Positions 1 to 8,327 of a DNA stretch of 63,880 bases are shown here, piece by piece. The position numbers and the translations under genes are program-made. This DNA comes from an uncultured Eubacterium sp. (GTDB lineage: Bacteria > Bacillota > Clostridia > Oscillospirales > Acutalibacteraceae): positions 1 to 63,880 of the forward strand of contig CAJOEV010000024.1 of NCBI GenBank assembly GCA_905233545.1, given 5' to 3'. Position 1 is the first letter of the stretch; each line of letters opens with the position of its first letter. The notes beneath the pieces are model-generated. The model did not search any database and was not told the origin of the DNA. It saw only the letters and a program-made list of their open reading frames with translations.

Positions 1-1
1 T

Positions 2-55
2 GTTAAGTACTATTCAGCATGGAGTGCTTCCAAGAACACAACAACTAAAAAATAA
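2..55 (+). CDS. C-terminal tail of a secreted Fn3-like protein (partial)
   Basis: Frame 2 is open from the window edge and ends at TAA 53-55, encoding the last 17 residues of a gene that starts outside the window. The tail reads YYSAWSASKNTTTKK. It resembles the end of the secreted protein at 22918-23664 (FYSKWSSKKTVKTK), where the motif closes a fibronectin type III-like domain. An intrinsic terminator follows 17 bases later, as expected for a real gene end. The function of the missing part cannot be judged. Confidence 0.5.
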   Translation, partial: VKYYSAWSASKNTTTKK

Positions 56-72
56 TAGCTTTTAACAAAAAA

Positions 73-99
73 GGCGTTGGAGAAATCCAACGTCTTTTT
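73..99 (+). terminator. Intrinsic terminator
   Basis: A 9-bp stem (ggcgttgga paired with tccaacgtc, one G-U) closes a GAAA loop and is followed by a T run at 95-99. It ends the partial gene at 2-55. Confidence 0.8.
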
Positions 100-115
100 G
101 TGTATTTGTTATCTG

Positions 116-901
116 TTATATTATTGCTTTTAGCCATTGTGCCCAGACACCGAAAACCTCACGGGTGAAGAAGGTGGGCTTTCCTCTCGGTGATGAAGGG
201 GCGGGGACGGACGAGGCTGTAAGACCGTTCTTTTTGCAAATCAGGGAAGCGCGGTATTCGTGATATTCGCTGGTGACGATTGCAACATTTGGGTCAATTT
301 TCTTTTCATCCATAATTCTTTTTGCATTTGCAATATTTTCATCCGTGCTTGCCGATTTGTCCTCAATTATAATTCTGCTCCCTTCAATTCCTTTTTCGGT
401 CATAAGATTATATATGCACTGCCCTTCGCTCAAATCCTCGTCGGCGCCCTGACCGCCTGCGGCAATTGCTATAGCGTTCGGATGTTCTTCAAGATATTTA
501 ACAGCCATATCAGAACGCTGAACAAGAGTCATCGACGGTACGCTTCCTCTTATCTGACAGCCGAGAACTATGACTGTGTTTTCATTTGTTGCAGTATAGT
601 TTGAATGGCTGATAACATTGCCGAGTGTTGCAAAAAAAGTTATCAAAAACACAAGTGCAACAGCAAGCAGAATAATAAGCGCTGTTATTGCGGGTTTGCC
701 CTTGTCTTTTATAAAATCAACTATTTTATTCAGCAGTAAACCGATTGCAATAAAACCTGTGCCGACTCCAAAGCCGAACAGGTTTCCCGCATTCAGAACT
801 CCGAGTGAAACAAGGGGCGGAATATATAAAAGAATAATTGCAATTCCAATAAGAATAAACAGCATTTTCAAAATCAAATTTATCACCTTTTTTGTTTTCA
901 T
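116..901 (-). CDS. DUF218 (YdcF/SanA-like) membrane protein
   Basis: A 261-aa protein with three predicted membrane segments (about residues 8-28, 35-56 and 72-95), then a DUF218 domain from about residue 105 to the end. Visible family features are the first strand TVIVLGCQIRG, the glycine-rich loop AAGGQGADEDLSEG, the segment EDKSASTDENIANAK and the strand VAIVTSEYHEYRA. The family includes YdcF and SanA, linked in E. coli to S-adenosylmethionine binding and envelope or vancomycin tolerance; the reaction in Clostridia is not established. The start has an AGGAGA site (909-914) and a good promoter (921-949) upstream. It is transcribed alone and divergently from the ABC exporter. Confidence 0.8.
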   Translation of the reverse strand: MKTKKVINLILKMLFILIGIAIILLYIPPLVSLGVLNAGNLFGFGVGTGFIAIGLLLNKIVDFIKDKGKPAITALIILLAVALVFLITFFATLGNVISHSNYTATNENTVIVLGCQIRGSVPSMTLVQRSDMAVKYLEEHPNAIAIAAGGQGADEDLSEGQCIYNLMTEKGIEGSRIIIEDKSASTDENIANAKRIMDEKKIDPNVAIVTSEYHEYRASLICKKNGLTASSVPAPSSPRGKPTFFTREVFGVWAQWLKAII

Positions 902-920
902 AACATTATCTCCTGTTCAT

Positions 921-949
921 ATTATAGAATAATACATTTGGTTATTCAA
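921..949 (-). promoter_or_regulatory. Promoter of the DUF218 gene
   Basis: On the minus strand TTGAAT (949-944), 17 bases, then TATAAT (926-921). The predicted transcript start lies near 914, within the ribosome site, so the leader would be very short. Confidence 0.6.
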
Positions 950-1037
950 TTCAATGAGTAAACAGTGAAATTTTTCTCTTTTTAGTAGAACGAACCAGAT
1001 GAATTCGCAATTATGTTAAATTATTAAAAAAAACAAA

Positions 1038-1066
1038 TTTACTTTCAAATTTTTATATGGTATTAT
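1038..1066 (+). promoter_or_regulatory. Promoter of the ABC exporter operon
   Basis: TTTACT (1038-1043), 17 bases, TATTAT (1061-1066) with an extended -10 TG at 1058-1059. It lies 31 bases before the start codon at 1098. Confidence 0.5.
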
Positions 1067-1097
1067 ATTTTTTAGTATCTTTTCGGAGGTGAGATAA

Positions 1098-2927
1098 ATG
1101 CCAAGGCATTGGAGACCTCTTCACGAGGACATTAAAGTCCCCGTTATGAAGAATATTCTCTTTGCTATAAAAATCTGCTTTAAGGCGGATAAATCGCTTA
1201 TGTTATCGGCGATTATAGCGCAGACTTCATATTTTGTTTTTGCACATTTTATTCAGGGTGTTCTGTTTTTAAAGGTTTTGCTTAATATAATTGAGAGGAA
1301 GGGAAGCTTTGAATACTTCTTTAAGATGCTTCTGGTTTTCCTCGGCATTGCCATTGTCAACGAGATTATAACCATAACCTGCGATTATCTTCAGAATGTC
1401 GGAATGAAGAAGGTCACAAAGGGGCTCAACGATTTGATTTTTGAAAAGGCGGCGAATGTTGACGTTTCCTGCTATGAGGACCCCGAATTTTACGATAAAT
1501 ATCAAAGGGCAACCGAAATTATCACCCACAGCTATTTCTTTATGTTCTGTATGGATATTTCAAATCTTATCGGTGCTGTTGTTTCGTTTGTTCTTGTTAT
1601 TGGCATTGTCACCTCGATTGACCCTGCATATCTCATCTTTTTATCGCCTGTGCTGTTTGTTTTTGTTTTTGAGATAATCAGAAGCAAGATTATGTATAAG
1701 CGCGATTATTCAATGACAACAAATAACCGTATTAAAAACTATTCTCAGAGAACGGTTTTCCTCAAGGATTTTTCAAAGGATATAAGAACCTCAAACATAT
1801 TTTCTGTTATTATCAACCGCTTCAGAAGGGCGGTTGAGGATAATGTAAGAATTATCAAAAAATACGGTTGGAAGCTTTTCACCTTCCATATGCTTTCATC
1901 ACTTTTCGGCGAGCTTTTCCCGATTGTCGGAACATATTCCTTTGCTTCCTACCAGTTCCTTAATGACAGCGGACTTGATATTTCGGGCTTTTCGGTTGTT
2001 CTCTCCTCAATCAATTCAGTAAGAGAAACAACAAGATACATTGCCGATTCGCTGTCCTCGCTTTCAAATGTTGCGCTTTATTTCCAGAACTTAAGAGATT
2101 TCTTCGACTATGAATCAAAGGTCGTTTCGGGAAATATTGAGGCAGAAGAATTTGAAAGTATCGAATTTAAAAATGTTTCATTCAAATATCCCTCGGCTGA
2201 AAAGTATTCGCTCAGAAATGTCAATATGAAAATCAACAAGGGCGAAACTGTTGCAATTGTCGGTGTCAACGGCGCGGGCAAAACAACCTTTGTTAAGCTG
2301 CTTTTAAGGTTTTATGACCCCCAAGAGGGCGAAATTCTCTATAACGGAATAAACATCAAGGACTATAATATTGAATCTCTTCACAGCCGTTTTGCAACGG
2401 TATTCCAGGACTACAAAACCTTTGCGCTTTCGGTCAATGAAAATGTTATTTGTCACGAGTGCAGTGATGAGGAAAAAGCCCTTGCCGAAAAGGCGCTGAA
2501 ACAGAGCGGTGTATATGACAAGATTACAACTCTTCCAAACGGTGCTGATACTGTTTTAACAAGAGAATTTGACGAAACGGGCGCAGGTCTTTCGGGCGGA
2601 GAAACCCAGAAAACTGCCGTTGCAAGAATGTTTGCAAAGAATTTTGATGTTGCAATTCTTGACGAGCCATCCTCAGCGCTTGACCCGATTGCCGAGTACA
2701 ATATGTATGAAAACTTAATCAAGGCAACGAAGAACAAAACCGTTATTTATATTTCTCACAGACTTTCTTCCGCTGTTTTAAGCGATAATATTTTCGTTTT
2801 GAAAAACGGAACGGTTATTGAAAGCGGAAACCATACCGAGCTTATGGAACTCGGCGGTGATTACTGCTCGATGTTCACCCTTCAGGCTTCAAGATACAAG
2901 GGAGAGGGGGAAGAGCATTATGCATGA
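1098..2927 (+). CDS. ABC exporter half-transporter, subunit 1
   Basis: A 609-aa fusion of a six-helix transmembrane domain (about residues 15-330) and an ABC ATPase (about 360-600). Walker A is GVNGAGKTT, the signature is LSGGETQKTA (Glu replacing the usual Gln), Walker B ends ILDEPSSALD with the catalytic Glu present, and the switch His is in YISHRLSS. The start is well supported by GGAGGTGAG 8-9 bases upstream. It overlaps the next gene, a paralogous half-transporter, by 8 bases, so the two are probably a heterodimeric exporter. No peptide or drug-resistance gene is adjacent, so the substrate (lipid, peptide or drug) is unknown. Confidence 0.88.
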   Translation: MPRHWRPLHEDIKVPVMKNILFAIKICFKADKSLMLSAIIAQTSYFVFAHFIQGVLFLKVLLNIIERKGSFEYFFKMLLVFLGIAIVNEIITITCDYLQNVGMKKVTKGLNDLIFEKAANVDVSCYEDPEFYDKYQRATEIITHSYFFMFCMDISNLIGAVVSFVLVIGIVTSIDPAYLIFLSPVLFVFVFEIIRSKIMYKRDYSMTTNNRIKNYSQRTVFLKDFSKDIRTSNIFSVIINRFRRAVEDNVRIIKKYGWKLFTFHMLSSLFGELFPIVGTYSFASYQFLNDSGLDISGFSVVLSSINSVRETTRYIADSLSSLSNVALYFQNLRDFFDYESKVVSGNIEAEEFESIEFKNVSFKYPSAEKYSLRNVNMKINKGETVAIVGVNGAGKTTFVKLLLRFYDPQEGEILYNGINIKDYNIESLHSRFATVFQDYKTFALSVNENVICHECSDEEKALAEKALKQSGVYDKITTLPNGADTVLTREFDETGAGLSGGETQKTAVARMFAKNFDVAILDEPSSALDPIAEYNMYENLIKATKNKTVIYISHRLSSAVLSDNIFVLKNGTVIESGNHTELMELGGDYCSMFTLQASRYKGEGEEHYA

Positions 2928-4716
2928 TTTTAGAAATGATAAATTAACTCATTCGATATTTTCAAACATATTCTATTTCATCAAAATAATGTTTAAAATA
3001 TCCCCGATGCTTGTTATCTGTGAATGCCTTTTCGGAGTTTTAACAAGGCTTCCTACAAGACTTGTTTCGGTTATCGGCGTTAAATATGTTATTGATGTTA
3101 TTTCAAACGGCGACGACAAGATGAAAATTGTTTATGCCGTTATTGCAATTGCTGCAATACTGCTTCTCAATGAGGTTGCAAATGCACTCTACCGTGAACT
3201 GTATTTCAGTGTTAATTTCGAAAAGCTCCAATCGGGAATTCTTGAAATGCTGTTTAAAAAGGCAAAGGAACTTGATTTGGAGAGCTATGATGACCCTGAT
3301 TTCTATAACAATTTCATTCTTGTTATTGACTCATCGGGAGGAAGAATAACAAGGGTATTAGGACTTGTTCAGGGCTATATAGGCGAGGTCTTTTCGCTTA
3401 TTGCAATCGGCTCAATCCTTTTTGCAATCGACCCGATTTGCCTTGTTATCATTCTTGCGGTTGTTGCGATTTTCACTCCCGTGAGCAAGAAAATCGGAAA
3501 CCTGCAGTCAAAAAGGCAGATTGAAAACAATAAGCTCCACAGAAGAGCCGATTATTTTGCAAGAGTTTTCTATCTACAGGACTATGCAAAAGAAGTTCGA
3601 ATGAACGGAATAAAGCCCCTTCTTCTCAGTAAATATGATGAGGCAGCCGACGCGGTTATTGAAAACCAGAGAAAATATGTCAGAAAAATTGACTTCATCT
3701 ATTTCTTCCAGGAAACGGGAGTTCAGATTGTCGGATTTATGTTTTTGCTTCCGCTCTATCTCGGCTACTGCGTTCTTAAAACCAAAACGCTTTCTGCAGG
3801 AGATTTTGTTGCAACCTTCAACGGCGCATTCTCGATTGCAACATCGTTTTCATTTTTAACAGTCGGCGTTGTGCGTAATTTCTCGGAGCAGGCAAAGCTC
3901 ATTGAGAAATACAGAGAATTTTTGTCACGCGACAAAAAGATTTTCGGCGGTGAACATGAAACAAAATCAGCCGAGCCGAAAACGATTGAAATTAAAAATG
4001 TTTCGTTCACATATCCGGGTAATAACGAGCCGACTCTCAAAAATATCAATTTAACCATTCATCCGAATGAAAAAATTGCACTTGTCGGATATAACGGTGC
4101 GGGCAAAACGACTCTCACAAACTTGCTTATGAGGCTTTATGATGTAAGCGACGGAGAGATTCTTATTGACGGAAAAAACATCAAGGAGGAAACACTCCAG
4201 TCGCACAAAGACCGTTTTGCCGCCGTGTTCCAGGACTTCCAGATTTTTGCCGCAACGATTGGCGAAAACGTTGCTCTTGATTACAAGGTTGATGAAGAGA
4301 GAGCAAGAAAGGCGCTTGATAACAGCGGATTTTCAAAAGAGCTTAGAAACGGCATGAAATCAAATCTGCTTCGTGAGTTTGATGACGACGGAATGATGAT
4401 GAGCGGCGGTGAAAGCCAGAAGGTTGCAATTTCAAGAGCTTTCTATAAGCACTGTCCCTACGTTATTCTTGATGAGCCCTCGGCAAATCTCGACCCGATT
4501 GCGGAATACAATCTCAACCAGGCAATGATGAGTGCCGCCGAGGATAAAACCGTTGTGTTCATCTCTCACAGGCTTTCAACAACTGTTAATGCCGATGTTA
4601 TCTATGTTATGGAAAACGGCGAGATAATTGAAAGAGGAAGCCATGAAGAACTGATGAAGCTCGGCGGAACATATGCATATATGTTTAATCTCCAGGCTGA
4701 GAAATATCAGCAGTAA
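2920..4716 (+). CDS. ABC exporter half-transporter, subunit 2
   Basis: A 598-aa paralogue of the preceding gene: transmembrane domain at about residues 15-330 and ATPase at 345-595. Walker A is GYNGAGKTT, the signature MSGGESQKVA, Walker B VILDEPSANLD, and the switch region FISHRLSTT. Both ATP sites look competent. ATG 2920 was chosen because GGAGAGGGGG lies just upstream and the start overlaps the preceding stop; an in-frame start about 100 bases upstream would sit deep inside subunit 1. A terminator shared with the convergent gene follows at 4726-4753. The substrate is unknown. Confidence 0.88.
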   Translation: MHDFRNDKLTHSIFSNIFYFIKIMFKISPMLVICECLFGVLTRLPTRLVSVIGVKYVIDVISNGDDKMKIVYAVIAIAAILLLNEVANALYRELYFSVNFEKLQSGILEMLFKKAKELDLESYDDPDFYNNFILVIDSSGGRITRVLGLVQGYIGEVFSLIAIGSILFAIDPICLVIILAVVAIFTPVSKKIGNLQSKRQIENNKLHRRADYFARVFYLQDYAKEVRMNGIKPLLLSKYDEAADAVIENQRKYVRKIDFIYFFQETGVQIVGFMFLLPLYLGYCVLKTKTLSAGDFVATFNGAFSIATSFSFLTVGVVRNFSEQAKLIEKYREFLSRDKKIFGGEHETKSAEPKTIEIKNVSFTYPGNNEPTLKNINLTIHPNEKIALVGYNGAGKTTLTNLLMRLYDVSDGEILIDGKNIKEETLQSHKDRFAAVFQDFQIFAATIGENVALDYKVDEERARKALDNSGFSKELRNGMKSNLLREFDDDGMMMSGGESQKVAISRAFYKHCPYVILDEPSANLDPIAEYNLNQAMMSAAEDKTVVFISHRLSTTVNADVIYVMENGEIIERGSHEELMKLGGTYAYMFNLQAEKYQQ

Positions 4717-4725
4717 TTAATAGTT

Positions 4726-4753
4726 AAAGCGGACACCGAAAGGTGCCCGCTTT
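4726..4753. terminator. Bidirectional terminator between convergent genes
   Basis: A 12-base stem (aaagcggacacc with ggtgcccgcttt, one A-C mismatch) lies between the exporter stop at 4716 and the minus-strand gene end at 4773. It is flanked by A/T tracts on both sides. Confidence 0.65.
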
Positions 4754-4772
4754 AATATTATGCTGTTAAATT

Positions 4773-7700
4773 TTATGCTTCCTGTGACCATTCTCCGTAA
4801 ACGATTTCGGTTTTGCCGATGAAATCTGCAAATAAGCCCGCATCCTTATAGTTGATTGTATTATCAGAACTTTCAAGATTTGCATATGCGTATTCACCGC
4901 TTGCGTCATTTCCTATCATATCAACGAAAATTGCCGCGTCTTTGTAGTTAATCAGATTATCGGATTTTACGTAGTTGCAGATAATGATGGGAATGTTAAG
5001 ATTTGAAATATCTGCATCACTTGTTACTGTTATTTCACGGTCAACGGTTGTGCTGCCGCTGACTGTCAGCGTTGACGTGCCTTTTGGAATTGATATTTCA
5101 AAGCTTCCGTCATCAGCAGAAACGGCAAGCTCTTTACCGTTTGAATCAAGTATGCTTATGCCTCCGATCCCTTTTGTTCCCGAAGTGCCTTCTCGGTTTT
5201 CGGAAATAGTTATAATGCCCGAGGCGGTTATACTTGATTCTTTTACTGAAACCGTTATTGTCAAATCTCCTGAAACCTTTGTGATGCGGTAGGTGTTTGC
5301 AATTCCCGTATCCGAGGATATGTCCTTGAGATTTTTATAGCTTCCTGAAACTTTGGGAGCGCCGTCAAGCTCATAACCGTCTGCAACAATGATTGTGAAG
5401 TTAATCTGACCGTCGCCGCTGATAACGGGATTTCCGCTTGATGAATCTCTTGCAACAGCACCTGAAGCGTTTGTTTCATCGGCGCTTTTGTAGTTCTGAG
5501 TGTAGTAAACATTTACTGTTGAATTGTCATCTGTAACAAACTCTGCAGTGTATGCATTTGCGCTTTTTGTATCTGTGTATTCAGTTCCGTTTACAGTGCA
5601 TACGGCGGTAAAGATAATTGTTTCTCCGTCCTCATCAAGTGCGCTTGAAACGGCTGCGTTATAATAAACAGTGTTACCGCAGTCAGTGCAGTCAAAGCTG
5701 AGGGTGGCGCTTGCATAATTGTCAGCCCATTTCCATACGGGATTTGAAATGTTTTCGTGTTCGCACTGAACAGTTGTAACCGTTATAGTTAAGGCGCTTG
5801 TTATCTTTGTAATACGGTAGGTATTTGCAATGCCCGCCTCAGCAGAAATATCCTTGATGTTTTTATAATTTCCCGAAACGCTCATGCTTGAAACGGTGTA
5901 TCCCGATTGGGGAACAACCGTGAAATTGAGCTGACCTTCACCCGTTGAATCGGCTTCACCTGTTGCGCTGTTCCGTGAAACTGCGCTTGTTACTCCTGTT
6001 TCACTTGCAGAGGAGTAGTCCTGAGCGTAGTAAATATTTACTGATGCACCGTCTGAAACATCAAATGTAATTGCATGACCTTCGTCAATTGTTTCTTCTT
6101 CATTTTCATGAGAGTCGCAGGCAAAACTGTCTGCACTGTAGTACTTAACAGTCTGTGTTTCGGTTGCACTGCAGCTTGTGCAGGTGAAGGTTTTAATTCC
6201 GTCTGACTCAGGCGTTGCTTCCTTGGTGATTACTCCGCTGTTCCAGGTGTGAACCCAGTCGTCGCTCTTGCAGGAATCAACATTTCCTCCCGTTGCAAGA
6301 GAAAATGAACTTCCCGTTGTGTTTGTGTAGAGGAGATAGTTGATGTTACGAAGCAGTTTGGTTGAATAAACAACGTTGCTGCCGCTGCTGATATTAATAA
6401 CCGTGTTTGCGCTTCTTTGGGTTGTTTGCTGAAGCTTTGCAGTGTTTTTCACTGTAACAGATTCGTTCATCGGGTTTGTTCCTGCAGCGAAAACAGTACC
6501 TCCGTCAACAACACATTCGCCGTCGGAGTCGAGGGGAGAGTTGTCTCCGCCCTTTGCCTGAGAAAATACGGTGGCAGTTCCGCCGTAGAGATAGAGTCCG
6601 CCGTTTGAATCTATTCCGTCGCCCGTGCAGTTAACATAAATGTTTCCGCCGTAGATATAGATGTTATAATCCGAGGTTGAAGATGAATTTCCGCCCGTAT
6701 TGCCTCCGCTATTTCCGCCGGGATTGAAGGGGTTCCATCCGCCTCCGCCTCCGGGACCTCCGCCTCCTGGATTAAATCCGTCGCCACCGCCCTGACCGGG
6801 GTCTGTTCCGTTTGAGCTTCCGCCTGCGGCGTTTATTCCGTCGTCGGAAGCAACAACATAATATCTTCCCTGATAGATGTAAATCGTTCCCGATTCAATA
6901 CCTTCGTAGCTCTGATTTACGGTTATATCGGGATCGCGGTCAATTGTGTTTCCTTCTTTTCCAAGGGTGAGTGTTGTGTCGGCATGAACACCGTCATCAC
7001 CCGTGTAGATGTCAAATGTTCCACCATAGATTTCGCAGTATGCGTCTGAATGAATTGCGTCATCGGCAGTGTTAAGATAGAATGAACCGCCGTTTATTTC
7101 AATATCGTTTTCAACATCCTCGCGGTTGCCCGAAGATTTTAAGCCCTTACAGCTCATTGTGCTTGAGTCAAATGAGGATGAGTTATATCCATTTAGGGTT
7201 GTTATCGAAAATGTTCCGTCGTTAATTTCAAGCTTTGTTTCAGCTTGAATGGCGTCGCCGTCGGAAGTTATTGTATATGTACCTCCGTTAATATATACCG
7301 AACCGATTGAATCCGTATCCGTTGCATCGGGAACAGCTTTGATACCGTCGTTAGCGGAATCAATGGTAAATGTTCCTGCATTGAAAGTAAGCGTTCCGTC
7401 AGATGCAATGCCGTTGTTAGCTGAGTTTATATTATATGTTCCGCTGTTAAAGGTGATTGATGAGGTTGCACCGCCTTTAATTCCGTTTTTAACCGATGAT
7501 GCTTCAATGTTCAGTGTGCCGTCTCCGCAGAAGGTTAAGGACGAAGCGCTTTTTACCTTTATTGCAGCGCCCTCAAAAGCTGCGGCAACAGCTTCATCAC
7601 TTGAGGTTTCATCATCGGGATTTTCAGCGTCGGTCAAAGTAGAACTTCCGTCCAGATGAATGGTTGCGGAGCATGACTTTTTAATTACTATCGGTGCTGT

Positions 7701-7991
7701 TGTTGATGAACTCAGCGTTAATCCGTCGAGCATCAAGGTAACATTGCTCACCGATGAGGCAACCTTAATGCTGCCCTCGGAACAGGAGCCCGTTATTTTG
7801 TATGTCCCCGCCGATGTCACGGTAAGAGCTGTTCCGTCGATGGTGTAGCCTTCCCCCGAAACAATTTCGGTAATACCGTTTTCGATAAAAATCAGGGTTG
7901 GTGTTGAGGCAGCCTCTGTTATAACGCTTGCACATAAAAATGAGAAAACAAGCAGAACCGCCACCAGAATTGATAATGCTTTTTTAAACAT
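4773..7991 (-). CDS. Secreted Cthe_2159-like carbohydrate-binding protein with dockerin-like end
   Basis: A 1072-aa exported protein. A signal peptide (about 1-28, ending SVITEAAS) precedes a long beta-helix region (about 30-540) with repeated motifs such as INGGTYTITSDGDAIQ and YGGTFDIYTGDDGVH, as in the DUF4353/Cthe_2159 family of cellulose- or pectin-binding surface proteins. A Gly/Asn/Pro-rich linker lies at about 395-440. Two near-identical modules follow (NIYYAQDYSSASETG and NVYYTQNYKSADETN), then a carboxypeptidase-regulatory-like module (GIGGISILDSNGKEL). Two degenerate dockerin-like repeats (DNLINYKDAAIFVDMIG, DNTINYKDAGLFADFIG) close the protein. The likely role is glycan binding or surface attachment. 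The start has GGAGGA 11 bases upstream. No catalytic domain was recognised. Confidence 0.8.
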   Translation of the reverse strand: MFKKALSILVAVLLVFSFLCASVITEAASTPTLIFIENGITEIVSGEGYTIDGTALTVTSAGTYKITGSCSEGSIKVASSVSNVTLMLDGLTLSSSTTAPIVIKKSCSATIHLDGSSTLTDAENPDDETSSDEAVAAAFEGAAIKVKSASSLTFCGDGTLNIEASSVKNGIKGGATSSITFNSGTYNINSANNGIASDGTLTFNAGTFTIDSANDGIKAVPDATDTDSIGSVYINGGTYTITSDGDAIQAETKLEINDGTFSITTLNGYNSSSFDSSTMSCKGLKSSGNREDVENDIEINGGSFYLNTADDAIHSDAYCEIYGGTFDIYTGDDGVHADTTLTLGKEGNTIDRDPDITVNQSYEGIESGTIYIYQGRYYVVASDDGINAAGGSSNGTDPGQGGGDGFNPGGGGPGGGGGWNPFNPGGNSGGNTGGNSSSTSDYNIYIYGGNIYVNCTGDGIDSNGGLYLYGGTATVFSQAKGGDNSPLDSDGECVVDGGTVFAAGTNPMNESVTVKNTAKLQQTTQRSANTVINISSGSNVVYSTKLLRNINYLLYTNTTGSSFSLATGGNVDSCKSDDWVHTWNSGVITKEATPESDGIKTFTCTSCSATETQTVKYYSADSFACDSHENEEETIDEGHAITFDVSDGASVNIYYAQDYSSASETGVTSAVSRNSATGEADSTGEGQLNFTVVPQSGYTVSSMSVSGNYKNIKDISAEAGIANTYRITKITSALTITVTTVQCEHENISNPVWKWADNYASATLSFDCTDCGNTVYYNAAVSSALDEDGETIIFTAVCTVNGTEYTDTKSANAYTAEFVTDDNSTVNVYYTQNYKSADETNASGAVARDSSSGNPVISGDGQINFTIIVADGYELDGAPKVSGSYKNLKDISSDTGIANTYRITKVSGDLTITVSVKESSITASGIITISENREGTSGTKGIGGISILDSNGKELAVSADDGSFEISIPKGTSTLTVSGSTTVDREITVTSDADISNLNIPIIICNYVKSDNLINYKDAAIFVDMIGNDASGEYAYANLESSDNTINYKDAGLFADFIGKTEIVYGEWSQEA

Positions 7992-8044
7992 AAATTATTC
8001 CTCCGTTTCTTGGCAGAATAAGTGTAATTCCCAAACATTAAACG

Positions 8045-8068
8045 AATGTTAAAGGTTATTTTAACATT
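8045..8068 (+). promoter_or_regulatory. Candidate operator upstream of feoAB
   Basis: A perfect 9-bp inverted repeat (aatgttaaa ... tttaacatt, 6-base spacer) covers the -35 element at 8061-8066. Another aacatt/aatgtt pair lies just upstream (about 8034-8050). The regulator is not known; a metal-sensing repressor is plausible from the downstream genes only. Confidence 0.4.
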
Positions 8069-8098
8069 GAAAAAGCCTCTGCATATAATGTGCAGAGG
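8061..8098 (+). promoter_or_regulatory. feoAB promoter with a stem-loop over the -10
   Basis: TTAACA (8061-8066), 17 bases, TATAAT (8084-8089). The -10 sits in the loop of a perfect 8-bp inverted repeat, cctctgca (8076-8083) and tgcagagg (8091-8098), whose right arm overlaps the ribosome site of feoA. The predicted leader is about 10 bases. Confidence 0.55.
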
Positions 8099-8105
8099 TG
8101 GTTTT

Positions 8106-8327
8106 ATGCTTTTGAGCGATATGAAAGAAATGCAAAAAGCTGTGGTATCGGAGAATACTATTTCAGGTGATTTCGGGAGACGGCTTCGGGATATGGGCTT
8201 TGTTAAAGGCGAAGAGGTTGTCTGCATCAGAAAAGCGGTTTTTTCGTCGCCGATTCTGTTTTTTGTTAAGGGAAACAGGGTTGCGCTGAGAAAAAAGGAT
8301 GCCGAAAAAATTGAGGCGGTTATATGA
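8106..8327 (+). CDS. feoA: Ferrous iron transport protein A (FeoA)
   Basis: A 73-aa SH3-like protein of the usual FeoA size. It carries the family pattern GRRLRDMGFVKGEEV followed by SPILFFVKGNRVALRKKDAEKIEAV. FeoA is a small cytoplasmic partner of the FeoB iron permease. ATG 8106 follows an AGAGGTGG site; a start 60 bases further upstream would add residues absent from the family and cross the promoter. The stop overlaps the feoB start by four bases (ATGA), so the two are translationally coupled. Confidence 0.88.
   Translation: MLLSDMKEMQKAVVSENTISGDFGRRLRDMGFVKGEEVVCIRKAVFSSPILFFVKGNRVALRKKDAEKIEAVI

Noticed and set aside
260-604. Plus-strand open frame opposite the DUF218 gene
   Set aside because: The opposite strand encodes a recognisable family; this frame has no ribosome site or known motif.
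8046-8105. Upstream in-frame start for feoA
   Set aside because: It would translate across the promoter and hairpin and add residues absent in FeoA proteins; ATG 8106 has the ribosome site.
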